Assembly (NCBI GenBank): GCA_021106775.1
Contig: JAIOTL010000018.1
Coordinates: 1 to 13,372, forward strand
Length of the DNA stretch: 13,372 bases
From: Planctomycetota bacterium
GTDB lineage: Bacteria > Planctomycetota > UBA8742 > SKZP01 > JAIOTL01
Direction: 5' to 3'
Shown: positions 6,690 to 13,372 of the stretch, in pieces
Position numbering within the stretch: position 1 is the first letter of the stretch
How the letters are laid out: each line of letters begins with the position of its first letter
The notes under the pieces: generated by a model
The model's input: the letters and a program-made list of their open reading frames with translations, nothing else
What the model was told of the DNA's origin: nothing
The model's database searches: none
Position numbers and translations under genes: made by a program

Positions 6690-7961
6690 ATGACCCCTTT
6701 AGAAAATTTCGACGATATAATTAATGACTTCAAAAACGCATATCAAAATCGGAAGATTAACTTCTTCGAGAAACGTAAAGATACGCTTAACGACTGGATT
6801 AAGATTAAGAAACAGAAAGAAGAAATTAATGAATGGGTGAAGAAATTTAACGACATCGAATACGGCGAAATGAATTTAAAAGCTGAAAAATGGATTGCGA
6901 AGCTTGACGAGGAAGAAGCGAAAGTCATTGAATATTTTGGAGATTCACCTGATAACCATCCTGAATGGTTCGATGACGTGGAACACAGACTGAATGAAGC
7001 GGGGATTGATGTTGAGTTCGAGAGTCCTGAAAACGAAGGTTTGCGTTATGTGAACGATAATGGGGAAATTGACCCGAAAATCGATGGTTTTTCCGATTTC
7101 TGTGGAACGGACATTGATATTCTCGTCAAAACCCTCCGTCAGTGTGCGATGGATTTGGAAACTTCGTTTGGCAACTTCAAAACTGATGAGCTAAGGTTAA
7201 TTCTAAGGCTTTTCGGCGCGAGGGCAAGACTTTTGCAGGTTCTCATGGAAATGGACAGAATCAAGGATACGCAAAGACAGATGATAAGCGGCTCGGTAAC
7301 TGTTTTGAGGACAATTCTGAAATCTTCGCCTATGGTTGGATTTATCGAACCGTTTCACAGCGGATTCAAAGACAAGATGAACTGGCTTGATTACGTTATA
7401 AGAACCGAGACTGAGTTGCGAGAATTCAGGCAAAATGTAGTAAATGGGAATGATGAAAAAACTGAGATTACGCCTGAAGATAAGATTCAACTCGAAGAAG
7501 CGCGACAGGACAACCAGGAAAAGAAGAAACAAAAGGAAAATTTTGCCCTGGAAAAGCTTGAGGAGCTCAGAGCGCATATTAATGGTACTTACCTAAGCGA
7601 AGATACTGAAGCACAGATGTACCTACGTGAGCAGGTTATTGAGTTGATGGATTTACTAGGTGTTCAACATGTTGAATTGCTGGGATTTGCAAAGGAATTC
7701 AATCAGTATCTTACCGGCTCAGAATTCCGCCCGTTGCGTCGTATTATTGAACGCGAAAGTAGCAGAATTGCGAGCGTTGGGGAACTTGAAATACTTGAGT
7801 ACGAAAAAAGACTTGCTGCTGAAGAAAGCATCGGCGACGAATTAAAAAGCTCCAATCTCAATATCACAACGCAATTCAAGGACAAAAAAAATAAGGATGC
7901 AGAGATTTTACCTGATAATCCTATTGTTCAAGACCAAAATGGTGAACAGGTTTCAGGATAA
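6690..7961 (+). CDS. Unrecognised charged protein, 423 aa, upstream of a receiver-phosphatase
   Basis: I do not recognise a family. The protein has no signal peptide or membrane segment and is rich in Glu, Lys and Asp, so it is probably cytosolic. Residues about 20-55 are likely a charged coiled coil. An acidic stretch with Trp and Pro follows (DNHPEWFDDVEHRLNEAGI, about 88-106). Residues about 140-245 look like a helical bundle with FKTDELRLILRLFGARARLLQ at its core. Residues about 258-295 form a second Lys/Glu-rich coiled coil, 300-378 are helical again, and the last 45 residues look disordered. The start is firm: AGAGGAG lies six bases before the ATG. The next gene, a receiver/PP2C phosphatase, begins 44 bp downstream with no terminator between, so the two are probably one transcript. 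It may therefore be a partner, scaffold or substrate of that phosphatase, which is inference from context only. Confidence 0.85.
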   Translation: MTPLENFDDIINDFKNAYQNRKINFFEKRKDTLNDWIKIKKQKEEINEWVKKFNDIEYGEMNLKAEKWIAKLDEEEAKVIEYFGDSPDNHPEWFDDVEHRLNEAGIDVEFESPENEGLRYVNDNGEIDPKIDGFSDFCGTDIDILVKTLRQCAMDLETSFGNFKTDELRLILRLFGARARLLQVLMEMDRIKDTQRQMISGSVTVLRTILKSSPMVGFIEPFHSGFKDKMNWLDYVIRTETELREFRQNVVNGNDEKTEITPEDKIQLEEARQDNQEKKKQKENFALEKLEELRAHINGTYLSEDTEAQMYLREQVIELMDLLGVQHVELLGFAKEFNQYLTGSEFRPLRRIIERESSRIASVGELEILEYEKRLAAEESIGDELKSSNLNITTQFKDKKNKDAEILPDNPIVQDQNGEQVSG

Positions 7962-8005
7962 TGTTAATGACAACTATGGTATTTTCCGATTAATATGAGG
8001 ATACG

Positions 8006-9142
8006 ATGAAGAGCATTCTTGTGATTGACGACCAGTCGATAACGCATAAGCTTCTGAAATCATTTATCAAGAAAGTGCCTGCTGAATATATTGGTGCAAT
8101 GAATGGGGCAGGTGGCATCGAGCTTGCTACAAAACATCTGCCTGACCTGATAATCCTTGATTTCCAGATGCCAAAAATGACCGGAATTGAAGTTCTTAAA
8201 AAACTTCTTCGAATCGATGAAACAAAATACATACCAATTTGGATGCTTACTGCACAAGGTGACGATGAACTTATGACACTTGCCTTTGACGAAGGAATTA
8301 CGGATTATATTGAAAAACCGATTGGTGTTGGTCCGTTTGTTGCAAAGGTAAAACGACATTTCAAGAAAGTTGAAGATTTACTGGTAATTCAGAGACAAGA
8401 ACAGATTGATATTGAAACTGAATTAAGTGAAGATATTGAACAAGCAACAAAAACGATATCATCTATGCTTCCACCTCCTCCAGAAATTACAGGTTACGAC
8501 TTGAAAGTTCAATACAAACCCTTGAGCCAGGTCGGCGGTGATTATTACGATTTTGTTAAGCTTGGTGATGGCAAAATGCTCATTGAGATAGGTGATGTTG
8601 CAGGACACGGCATACAGGGTGCAATTGTACATCCTATGGTTAGGAAACTTGTCGAGATTTTCGTCAGACAGACTTCCCTGAAAACCGCAATAATGAACGT
8701 AAATGACGAAATTATCAAGGAATTACCTCGCGGAGTTTTTGTCGCTCTCTTAATTTGTGTGCTTGACTACAAAAATCATAAGATGAACGTCCTTAGACTC
8801 GGCGTACCATTCCCGGTCAAGCTTAAAAAGGACGGTACCGCCGATAAAATCGCCCTTCGAGGAAGTCCGCCTATTGGTGTTGCCAAAAGCACCGCTCTTG
8901 CTAACATGCTGTTTGAAACTGAAATCGCTCTTGAGCCTGGTGAATCGGTGTTCTTCTTCACAGACGGCATAATCGAGGCTGAGAACAAACAAAATGAGCA
9001 ATGGGCTATTGAAGAAATGATTGATCTGCTTAACAACCACAATGAAGCAACTTGCGAAGATATTACTCAGGCAGCAATAGATTTCTCGTCAGGAAACATA
9101 TCTGACGACTTAACAATAATTAGCGTAACCCGAAACGAATAA
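8006..9142 (+). CDS. Response regulator with SpoIIE/RsbU-type PP2C phosphatase output
   Basis: The 378-residue protein joins two signalling domains. Residues 1-125 are a receiver with acidic pocket D8/D9, phosphoacceptor D52 (LIILDFQMP), T82 (WMLTAQ) and K104 (YIEKP), all intact. A helical linker (about 125-150) leads into a PP2C-like phosphatase. It has the LPPPPEITGYDLKVQYKP entry, metal ligands in GGDYYDF (D179, D182), GDVAGHG (D197), FTDGIIEAEN (D320) and SDDLT (D367/D368). The 'NAGH' segment common in this family is replaced by RLGVPFP (264-270). Phosphorylation of the receiver probably switches on dephosphorylation of a STAS anti-anti-sigma factor or another phosphoserine protein. No kinase, STAS protein or sensor kinase is encoded nearby. 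GAGG precedes the ATG by five bases. The stop abuts the stop of the convergent lipoprotein gene exactly. Confidence 0.94.
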   Translation: MKSILVIDDQSITHKLLKSFIKKVPAEYIGAMNGAGGIELATKHLPDLIILDFQMPKMTGIEVLKKLLRIDETKYIPIWMLTAQGDDELMTLAFDEGITDYIEKPIGVGPFVAKVKRHFKKVEDLLVIQRQEQIDIETELSEDIEQATKTISSMLPPPPEITGYDLKVQYKPLSQVGGDYYDFVKLGDGKMLIEIGDVAGHGIQGAIVHPMVRKLVEIFVRQTSLKTAIMNVNDEIIKELPRGVFVALLICVLDYKNHKMNVLRLGVPFPVKLKKDGTADKIALRGSPPIGVAKSTALANMLFETEIALEPGESVFFFTDGIIEAENKQNEQWAIEEMIDLLNNHNEATCEDITQAAIDFSSGNISDDLTIISVTRNE

Positions 9143-11518
9143 TCAATTCTGCGGAGTGAATTTTACGATTGACCCCCATTCGGTCTGCGAAGTCGATGGA
9201 TAATCAATAATGGTGAAACCTGTTGCATAATATTTCATTGCAACATTAAGTTGCTCAAACACGGTATCCGAGTTTGCTTGTGCTTTTGTTGATACTTGAA
9301 CCTGTACAGTGCAGACATTGTCTGATGTACATGCAATGAGAGTCGGGATAAGGTGTTGTTTCGTTTTAACCAGGTCAAAGGGCTGCAAATACTCGTCAAA
9401 GGTCTTTAGCAACAGAATGTCCGCATATTTCGAGAAATCTGTGTATCTTTGACCGAACAGATTCCCGCAATCGTTGCCAATTAGAGGTTCAACTTCAAGA
9501 ACTAATTCAAGTCCGCTGTTGGTTTTCTTCCCGAGTTTTTCTCGCACACGAGTAATAAATTTTGTAAGCAACTCGACTTCGAATTGGGTATGAGTTCCGC
9601 TTTCCAGTGCAATGTCTTTGAGAATTATGCCTTTGGCACCTTGTAAATGCTCAAGTATGAACGATAAAAGTGTATTTACGATGTAATAAGCGTGCGAATC
9701 GGGATTGTCAACATCATCGACAGAGACACCATTTTGTAATGTGAAACATGAGACAATAAAATATAAATCAACATTTTGCAGATAACTCTTATTTATCAGG
9801 TTTGTGTGAGAGTACCAAGGATCAGACCAGCTAAAACCGGATTTGAATATCATGTTGGATTCTTTATTAAACCTGACATTAAATTGTCGAGGACCTATGC
9901 ATTCGAAGGCGGAAACATGAAGACTGTTCAGGTTATACATGCATGTATTGTCAATCAAAGTTGACTCATTCTGTCCAAGGGGCCATTCCTTGAAAACTGT
10001 AGTTGCAGCAAATTCTGCTCTTGGTGAGACTGTCAAAGGTTCAATACCGAACAAGCCGAAATCGCTCGCATAATACGAAGAAACAGTAAGTGTATTGAAA
10101 AAAGAATCACTTCTAATGATTTCTGTGGTCGCCCATGATTCAGCCTCGAAATTGTAGGCGGCAACATAGATTTCATTCTCAGAAAGATTTGTGCCGTCGA
10201 TAATGCCGTCGTTATCAACATCGGTATAATGAATCGTAATTTCAACAGGTCTATCGAACATTGAATCAATAGGTCCAAGCAAGCGGAAAAGCGGTTTTTG
10301 CCAGGTTGCATTAGCAGGTGGATTAGGCAGATTGTATATTTCGTAGACTTGTATGCGAATATCATTCGTAACCGCATATTGTGTGATATTGAATTCAAAA
10401 TTGACAAAACTTCCAGAACTTGCCTGAAGCGTATCGCCCAAAGTTCCAACAACTTCGCTAATTTCCAATGATGTTACATTTTCGAAATAATTATAAATCG
10501 TGTTAAATCCTTCATTACAGGTTTCAAGCATGCCAAAAAACGCGATTTTAGCGATAATGTTTCCATCATACTTGAAATTTCCGATGACTGGGTCATAGCT
10601 CAGCGTCTGTTCCCTATTGCCTTTGTAAGGGTCATAGCAGTAGAAGTCGTAATTCTGATATTTATTGATGATAATTGTGTGTTCACGGTCAAGAACTGCG
10701 ATTATTGGACGATTCTCGAACGCCAACGCGGTTTTAATGTACATTGGAGCGTTATTGTCGGTAAATTCCGCATTCTCAGACAGCTCAAGTGCAGATGTGA
10801 ACTGGGTTTTATCGAATTCTGCGGAAGCAGCACGGGTGACAAGAAGGGATTCTTTGCTCGAATATTTACTATATAAATTCTGTAACGAATATTTCTTATA
10901 ATTATAAAACCAGAAAGCATAAGAGGTCGAAGCGTTGCAGTAAGCAGTTGTGAAATCGGCAGGTGCATTGAAAGTATCGAAACCGACTTCAAAGTCAGTG
11001 AGTATTTCAGATGGCATATCGTCTTCGTGACGCATAACTGCAAAAATCCCAGGTGAATCAATCATCGCTGACACAGTCTTTGCATTTTGGTTCAAAGCAC
11101 AACCACCAGCAAAATGCCATTTCCTATCGTTTTTATTGTAGGTGAACAGCGCAAGCCCCTTATGAATCGCAACATCAGAGATGAATGGTATGATGATTTT
11201 AACTCGTTTATTGAGTTCCGATTCAAACTTTATCTCGAAGGCAATACTTTCGGGCATCATGCCAAATGGTTTTTTCGGAAATGATTCGAAATAATATATA
11301 CCGAAATTTACTTTCTCGAAAACAGTACCACTTTGAACAACAATCGAAACGCCGTTCGAATGACTGTCGTGCTTGCGATATTCGATTGTTCCACCCGAGT
11401 AATCGATGAATTGAGAAATAAGAATCTTGCTTTTTCCAACTTCATTTATGTTCGAAATCGCGCTGCAACCAAGCAACAACAAATTCGCAAGTAGTACCAA
11501 AAACAAAAATCTTCGCAT
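9143..11518 (-). CDS. Large lipoprotein with papain-like and TIM-barrel-like regions
   Basis: The N-terminus is a lipoprotein signal with lipobox LLGC (C18) followed by Ser, consistent with outer-membrane sorting by the E. coli rule. No whole-length family is recognised. Residues about 40-162 look like a beta module of ZU5 type (GGTIEY, then GVSIVVQSGTVF, a 'KIIIPF' strand and a closing GIFAVM). Residues about 185-335 may be a papain-like fold: C194 in AYCNASTSYAFWFY, H280 in DREHTIIINKY and D296 in YCYDPYKG have the order and spacing of a cysteine-peptidase triad. Residues about 365-490 form a second beta module with an Asp-rich DVDNDGIIDGT loop (433-443) that may bind calcium. Residues about 515-790 alternate strands and helices like a TIM barrel (LYFIVSCF, GIILKDIALESG, LELVLEVEP, YADILLLKTF, GFTIIDYP), similar in pattern to GH18-like hydrolases. 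Candidate acids are D635, E639 and E676. The start has GGA seven bases upstream. Lipoprotein status is firm and the domain calls are inference. Confidence 0.82.
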   Translation of the reverse strand: MRRFLFLVLLANLLLLGCSAISNINEVGKSKILISQFIDYSGGTIEYRKHDSHSNGVSIVVQSGTVFEKVNFGIYYFESFPKKPFGMMPESIAFEIKFESELNKRVKIIIPFISDVAIHKGLALFTYNKNDRKWHFAGGCALNQNAKTVSAMIDSPGIFAVMRHEDDMPSEILTDFEVGFDTFNAPADFTTAYCNASTSYAFWFYNYKKYSLQNLYSKYSSKESLLVTRAASAEFDKTQFTSALELSENAEFTDNNAPMYIKTALAFENRPIIAVLDREHTIIINKYQNYDFYCYDPYKGNREQTLSYDPVIGNFKYDGNIIAKIAFFGMLETCNEGFNTIYNYFENVTSLEISEVVGTLGDTLQASSGSFVNFEFNITQYAVTNDIRIQVYEIYNLPNPPANATWQKPLFRLLGPIDSMFDRPVEITIHYTDVDNDGIIDGTNLSENEIYVAAYNFEAESWATTEIIRSDSFFNTLTVSSYYASDFGLFGIEPLTVSPRAEFAATTVFKEWPLGQNESTLIDNTCMYNLNSLHVSAFECIGPRQFNVRFNKESNMIFKSGFSWSDPWYSHTNLINKSYLQNVDLYFIVSCFTLQNGVSVDDVDNPDSHAYYIVNTLLSFILEHLQGAKGIILKDIALESGTHTQFEVELLTKFITRVREKLGKKTNSGLELVLEVEPLIGNDCGNLFGQRYTDFSKYADILLLKTFDEYLQPFDLVKTKQHLIPTLIACTSDNVCTVQVQVSTKAQANSDTVFEQLNVAMKYYATGFTIIDYPSTSQTEWGSIVKFTPQN

Positions 11519-11545
11519 TCATTATCCCAGAATAGATTACTTATA

Positions 11546-11573
11546 ATAGTATTTTTCGACATGCAAAGTTCAA
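11546..11573 (-). promoter_or_regulatory. Candidate promoter for the lipoprotein gene
   Basis: On the minus strand TTGAAC (11573-11568) and TACTAT (11551-11546) are 16 bp apart, about 28 bp upstream of the lipoprotein start codon. This lies in the 155-bp gap shared with the divergent plus-strand membrane-protein gene, for which no convincing hexamer pair was found. Confidence 0.4.
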
Positions 11574-11673
11574 TAATGTAGCTCAAAAGAACAAAAAAAG
11601 TCAGTAATTTTCAACTAAAGACTTTCAAACCCACGCCGATTTAACATCTGAAATCACATTTACTGGAGGTATT

Positions 11674-12381
11674 ATGCCACGTATTCCAATGTCAATAAAA
11701 CCAACGTATACTTTGACACCTAATCAGAAGAAGAAATTACTGGAAAAACAAGCGTTTGAAGCTGAAACACCCGAAAAAACTAGCAGAAAACCGGGTTTGT
11801 TCATTTTCATGGGTGTCGGAGTCGTCATCATTGCAGCAATTGCAGGAATCGTTTTCGCAATGGCTGACGGTACAAAATCCAACAGCAGTGATACATCCGT
11901 ATTTACATCGAATGGGAAACCTGTAAATACTGAAACCATCAGTAACGTCGATATAGAAGCAAAACCAATCGAGGCAGATTTTAATGAAATCGTAAAAAAA
12001 GCAACAACGCCAGTTCCTGCTGTCAAAACAGAAACTAAAATCAGCCCCCTTAAAACCAATACTGAATTTGCACAGAATTTCTTCCAGAAAGTGTCGCTTA
12101 TTGAGCCAGGAATCCCACAGACACTCAAGCGAGAAATGTTGAACAACTGGGCACTAAAAGTAGCGAAGATTTCGATGAACTGGCGCGATTTCAGCGTGAA
12201 AGCGAAAGAATCCGCACGCTGGGGCATAAGCCGTAAAGCATCTGAACTCGCCGATGATTGGGGATATTTAGCAGAGGTTTTCAGCAAAAATGTTATGCCT
12301 GACGACCGCGAATACCTCAGAGATATTGTTGCAGATATTATCAAACGTGAAGCAGTCCTTAAAAAACAATGCTCAAACTAA
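11674..12381 (+). CDS. Unrecognised single-pass membrane protein, 235 aa
   Basis: No family is recognised. A basic N-terminal segment of about 40 residues (KKKLLEKQAFEAETPEKTSRKPG) precedes one hydrophobic span at about 41-63 (GLFIFMGVGVVIIAAIAGIVFAM), then a Ser/Thr-rich linker of about 70 residues. Residues about 130-235 are helical and end in a Lys/Arg-rich tail. This half contains two Trp-centred repeats, 'NWALKVAKISMNWRDFSVKAKESARWGIS' in pieces at about 152-180, and DDWGYLAEVF at about 193-202. The positive-inside rule puts the N-terminus in the cytosol and the helical half outside or in the periplasm. The ATG is well defined by GGAGG (11663-11667). A methionine five codons later is possible but has no such site. 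It is transcribed alone, divergent from the lipoprotein gene, and ends before a repeat-bearing non-coding stretch. A link to the envelope lipoprotein is only positional. Confidence 0.83.
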   Translation: MPRIPMSIKPTYTLTPNQKKKLLEKQAFEAETPEKTSRKPGLFIFMGVGVVIIAAIAGIVFAMADGTKSNSSDTSVFTSNGKPVNTETISNVDIEAKPIEADFNEIVKKATTPVPAVKTETKISPLKTNTEFAQNFFQKVSLIEPGIPQTLKREMLNNWALKVAKISMNWRDFSVKAKESARWGISRKASELADDWGYLAEVFSKNVMPDDREYLRDIVADIIKREAVLKKQCSN

Positions 12382-12411
12382 ATGCTCTGTAGTAAAATTC
12401 TCGATTGAGCC

Positions 12412-12469
12412 TGTCATTATGAGAAAGCAAAGCGACCGAAGAATCCAGATGTTCGTACGCTAGGATCCC
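12412..12469. repeat. Degenerate dispersed extragenic repeat (half-element)
   Basis: The stretch TGTCATTATGAGAAAGCAAA, then CGACCGAAGAATCCAGATG and GGATCCC, resembles one arm of a widespread intergenic repeat. Those elements read 'TGTCATTCTGAG...GCGAAGAATC...GGATCC' and normally close with the complementary 'CTCAGGATGACA'. Here the closing arm is missing and several positions differ, so it appears to be a decayed or truncated copy. Recognition is from memory of such repeats in other bacterial genomes. Confidence 0.55.
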
Positions 12470-12485
12470 AACACAAGATTTATGT

Positions 12486-12558
12486 ATTGGTAAGACAGGC
12501 TTCCTAGCCTGTCAATGATGACGCTGAAAGAGTTAGGCAAGATGCCCGACCTACCGAT
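12486..12558. repeat. Compact palindromic element with terminal inverted repeats (REP/MITE-like)
   Basis: Imperfect terminal inverted repeats pair 12486-12500 (ATTGGTAAGACAGGC) with the complement of 12544-12558, 11 of 15 positions. Each end also carries its own hairpin. GACAGGCT (12494-12501) pairs with AGCCTGTC (12506-12513) around TCCT, and GGCA (12536-12539) pairs with TGCC (12543-12546) around AGA. The 73-bp size, twin hairpins and extragenic place fit a REP-doublet or a miniature inverted-repeat element. No transposase is nearby. Confidence 0.6.
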
Positions 12559-12617
12559 TATTAATCAAATTAATATAACATTGCGCTAGAATTTCAACCC
12601 AGATTGACAGCAATGAT

Positions 12618-12646
12618 AAAAACCCGTCAAAAAGACGGGTTTTTTT
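12618..12646. terminator. Bidirectional rho-independent terminator
   Basis: ACCCGTC (12622-12628) pairs with GACGGGT (12634-12640) around a five-A loop, extended by four A-T pairs. A run of seven T follows on the plus strand and of five T on the minus strand. It sits between the convergent membrane-protein and oxidoreductase genes and should stop transcription from both. It lies well past the two repeats on the plus side, so these would be in that transcript's 3' end. Confidence 0.88.
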
Positions 12647-12687
12647 ACATATTTCAAGTAATCTTCTGTTCATCGATTCAAATCAAG

Positions 12688-13371
12688 TTAAACAGGTTTG
12701 GTATATACCTTCTTCAATGCATTTGCAGTAGCATTAATGATTTGATAAGCAATGGGCGAAGCGGTAAGAAGCGGATGTGTTCCGATTTGCATCGTGTCAA
12801 TTTCAATGTCGGTCATTTTGTTTTGAATCATTGTTGCAAGGATGTTTATCATTTCGCCGACAGAATCGCCACCTCTTAACTGACCACCAATCAAAGTATG
12901 ATTGAATTTCGAGAAAATCAATTTTACGAACAATTTACTAGTCCCTGGCAATTTCCCGGGATGATGATCCGGTGCTTCAGCGGTTCCAACTATATAGCTT
13001 ACGTTTGCAGATTTGCATGCATGTTCGCTTAATCCCGTTGATGCTATTGCGATCTTCCCAATTTTCGTGGAAAAAGTTCCAAGAACACCCGGAAATGATT
13101 TTATAGCGTTGATCTCAAACAGATTTGAACCCGCAAGCCGTCCTTCGGTACCAGCGGTGGAAGCAAGCATAACCTGTGTATACTCATTTGTATAACAGTT
13201 ATGTTTTGCGGAGCAATCGCCAATAGCGAAAATATCTTTTATTGAAGTTCTTCCGAAATTATCGACAACAACACCGAACTTATTATTTACTTTTACACCG
13301 ATTTTTTGAGCAAGACTGACATTCGGTCTGTATCCGATGCTTAATATGACTAAATCAGCATCAAGTATTTT
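12688..13371 (-). CDS. FAD-dependent NAD(P)H oxidoreductase, C-terminal part (partial)
   Basis: The open frame continues past the window edge, and the first 67 residues seen lie before the first internal ATG (13170). They read DADLVILSIGYRPNVSLAQKIGV, then FGRTSIKDIFAIGDCSAKHN. This is the NAD-domain end and second FAD-binding motif (T-x-x-x-x-I-F-A-I-G-D) of pyridine nucleotide-disulphide oxidoreductases. The rest (about 160 residues) is the dimerisation domain, with LASTAGTEGRLAGSN and near the end IGTHPLLTASPIAYQIINATANALKK. The branch matches NADH oxidase/CoA-disulphide or persulphide reductase-type enzymes with one active-site cysteine near the N-terminus, which lies outside this window. 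Substrate and gene name therefore cannot be given. It ends 41 bp from the bidirectional terminator. Confidence 0.87.
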   Translation of the reverse strand, partial: KILDADLVILSIGYRPNVSLAQKIGVKVNNKFGVVVDNFGRTSIKDIFAIGDCSAKHNCYTNEYTQVMLASTAGTEGRLAGSNLFEINAIKSFPGVLGTFSTKIGKIAIASTGLSEHACKSANVSYIVGTAEAPDHHPGKLPGTSKLFVKLIFSKFNHTLIGGQLRGGDSVGEMINILATMIQNKMTDIEIDTMQIGTHPLLTASPIAYQIINATANALKKVYTKPV

Positions 13372-13372
13372 G

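Larger units (their letters stand above)
12382..12687. other. Non-coding stretch between convergent genes
   Basis: This 306-bp gap lies between the membrane-protein stop and the oxidoreductase stop. It holds a degenerate extragenic repeat at 12412-12469, a compact palindromic element at 12486-12558 and a bidirectional terminator at 12618-12646. The remaining bases show no start codon with ribosome site and no RNA gene that I can support. Confidence 0.8.

Noticed and set aside
6690..9142. Two-component or partner-switch operon with complete parts
   Set aside because: No histidine kinase, STAS protein or anti-sigma kinase is present, so only the receiver-phosphatase is claimed.
11724..12344. 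206-codon minus-strand frame opposite the 235-aa membrane protein
   Set aside because: It is an antisense image (Ser-rich from reversed codons). The plus strand has GGAGG at the start and a proper transmembrane segment.
12604..12879. 91-codon plus-strand frame
   Set aside because: It begins in the terminator and runs opposite the oxidoreductase's C-terminal domain, with no ribosome site.

Overview
The window is ordinary bacterial chromosome, moderately AT-rich and densely coded on both strands. Shine-Dalgarno sequences precede most starts. A lipoprotein signal with serine after the lipobox cysteine, a sigma-54 activator and a response-regulator/PP2C phosphatase point to a Gram-negative-type (diderm) bacterium. 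Several household proteins are clearly recognisable but diverged at normally conserved positions (GlyA, NadE), which suggests a poorly sampled lineage. The phylum cannot be fixed from this window. An uncultured group such as Riflebacteria would fit, but that is only a guess. There is no tRNA, rRNA, CRISPR array, transposase, phage gene, toxin-antitoxin pair or recognisable defence system.

Layout. 1-2042 (minus): a tight run transcribed right to left, thpR (RNA 2',3'-cyclic phosphodiesterase), glyA (diverged serine hydroxymethyltransferase), then the start of a DUF711-like gene cut by the window edge. 2187-4037 (plus): map (methionine aminopeptidase), then a stand-alone sigma-54 AAA+ activator with its own promoter, whose -10 lies inside a perfect 10-bp inverted repeat. 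4034-6425 (minus): nadE (glutamine-dependent NAD+ synthetase), coupled through a 1-nt gap to a HAD-family hydrolase. 6426-6689: a divergent regulatory gap with an inverted repeat and a palindrome over a candidate -35. 6690-9142 (plus): a two-gene unit of an unrecognised 423-aa charged protein and a receiver-PP2C phosphatase. 9143-11518 (minus): a 791-aa lipoprotein with a possible papain-like domain between two beta modules and a TIM-barrel-like C-terminal region. 11674-12381 (plus): an unrecognised single-pass membrane protein. 12382-12687: non-coding, with two decayed or compact extragenic repeats and a bidirectional terminator. 12688-13372 (minus): the C-terminal part of an FAD/NAD(P)H oxidoreductase, cut by the edge.

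How the genes work together. The metabolic genes are household functions: one-carbon metabolism, NAD synthesis, N-terminal methionine removal and RNA end processing. The regulatory genes are the sigma-54 activator and the receiver-phosphatase. The latter resembles RsbU-type outputs of partner-switching pathways, but no anti-sigma kinase or STAS protein lies in the window. The best candidates for new biology are the multidomain lipoprotein, the 423-aa protein paired with the phosphatase, and the self-contained operator-like repeat before the sigma-54 activator. None amounts to a demonstrated new system.
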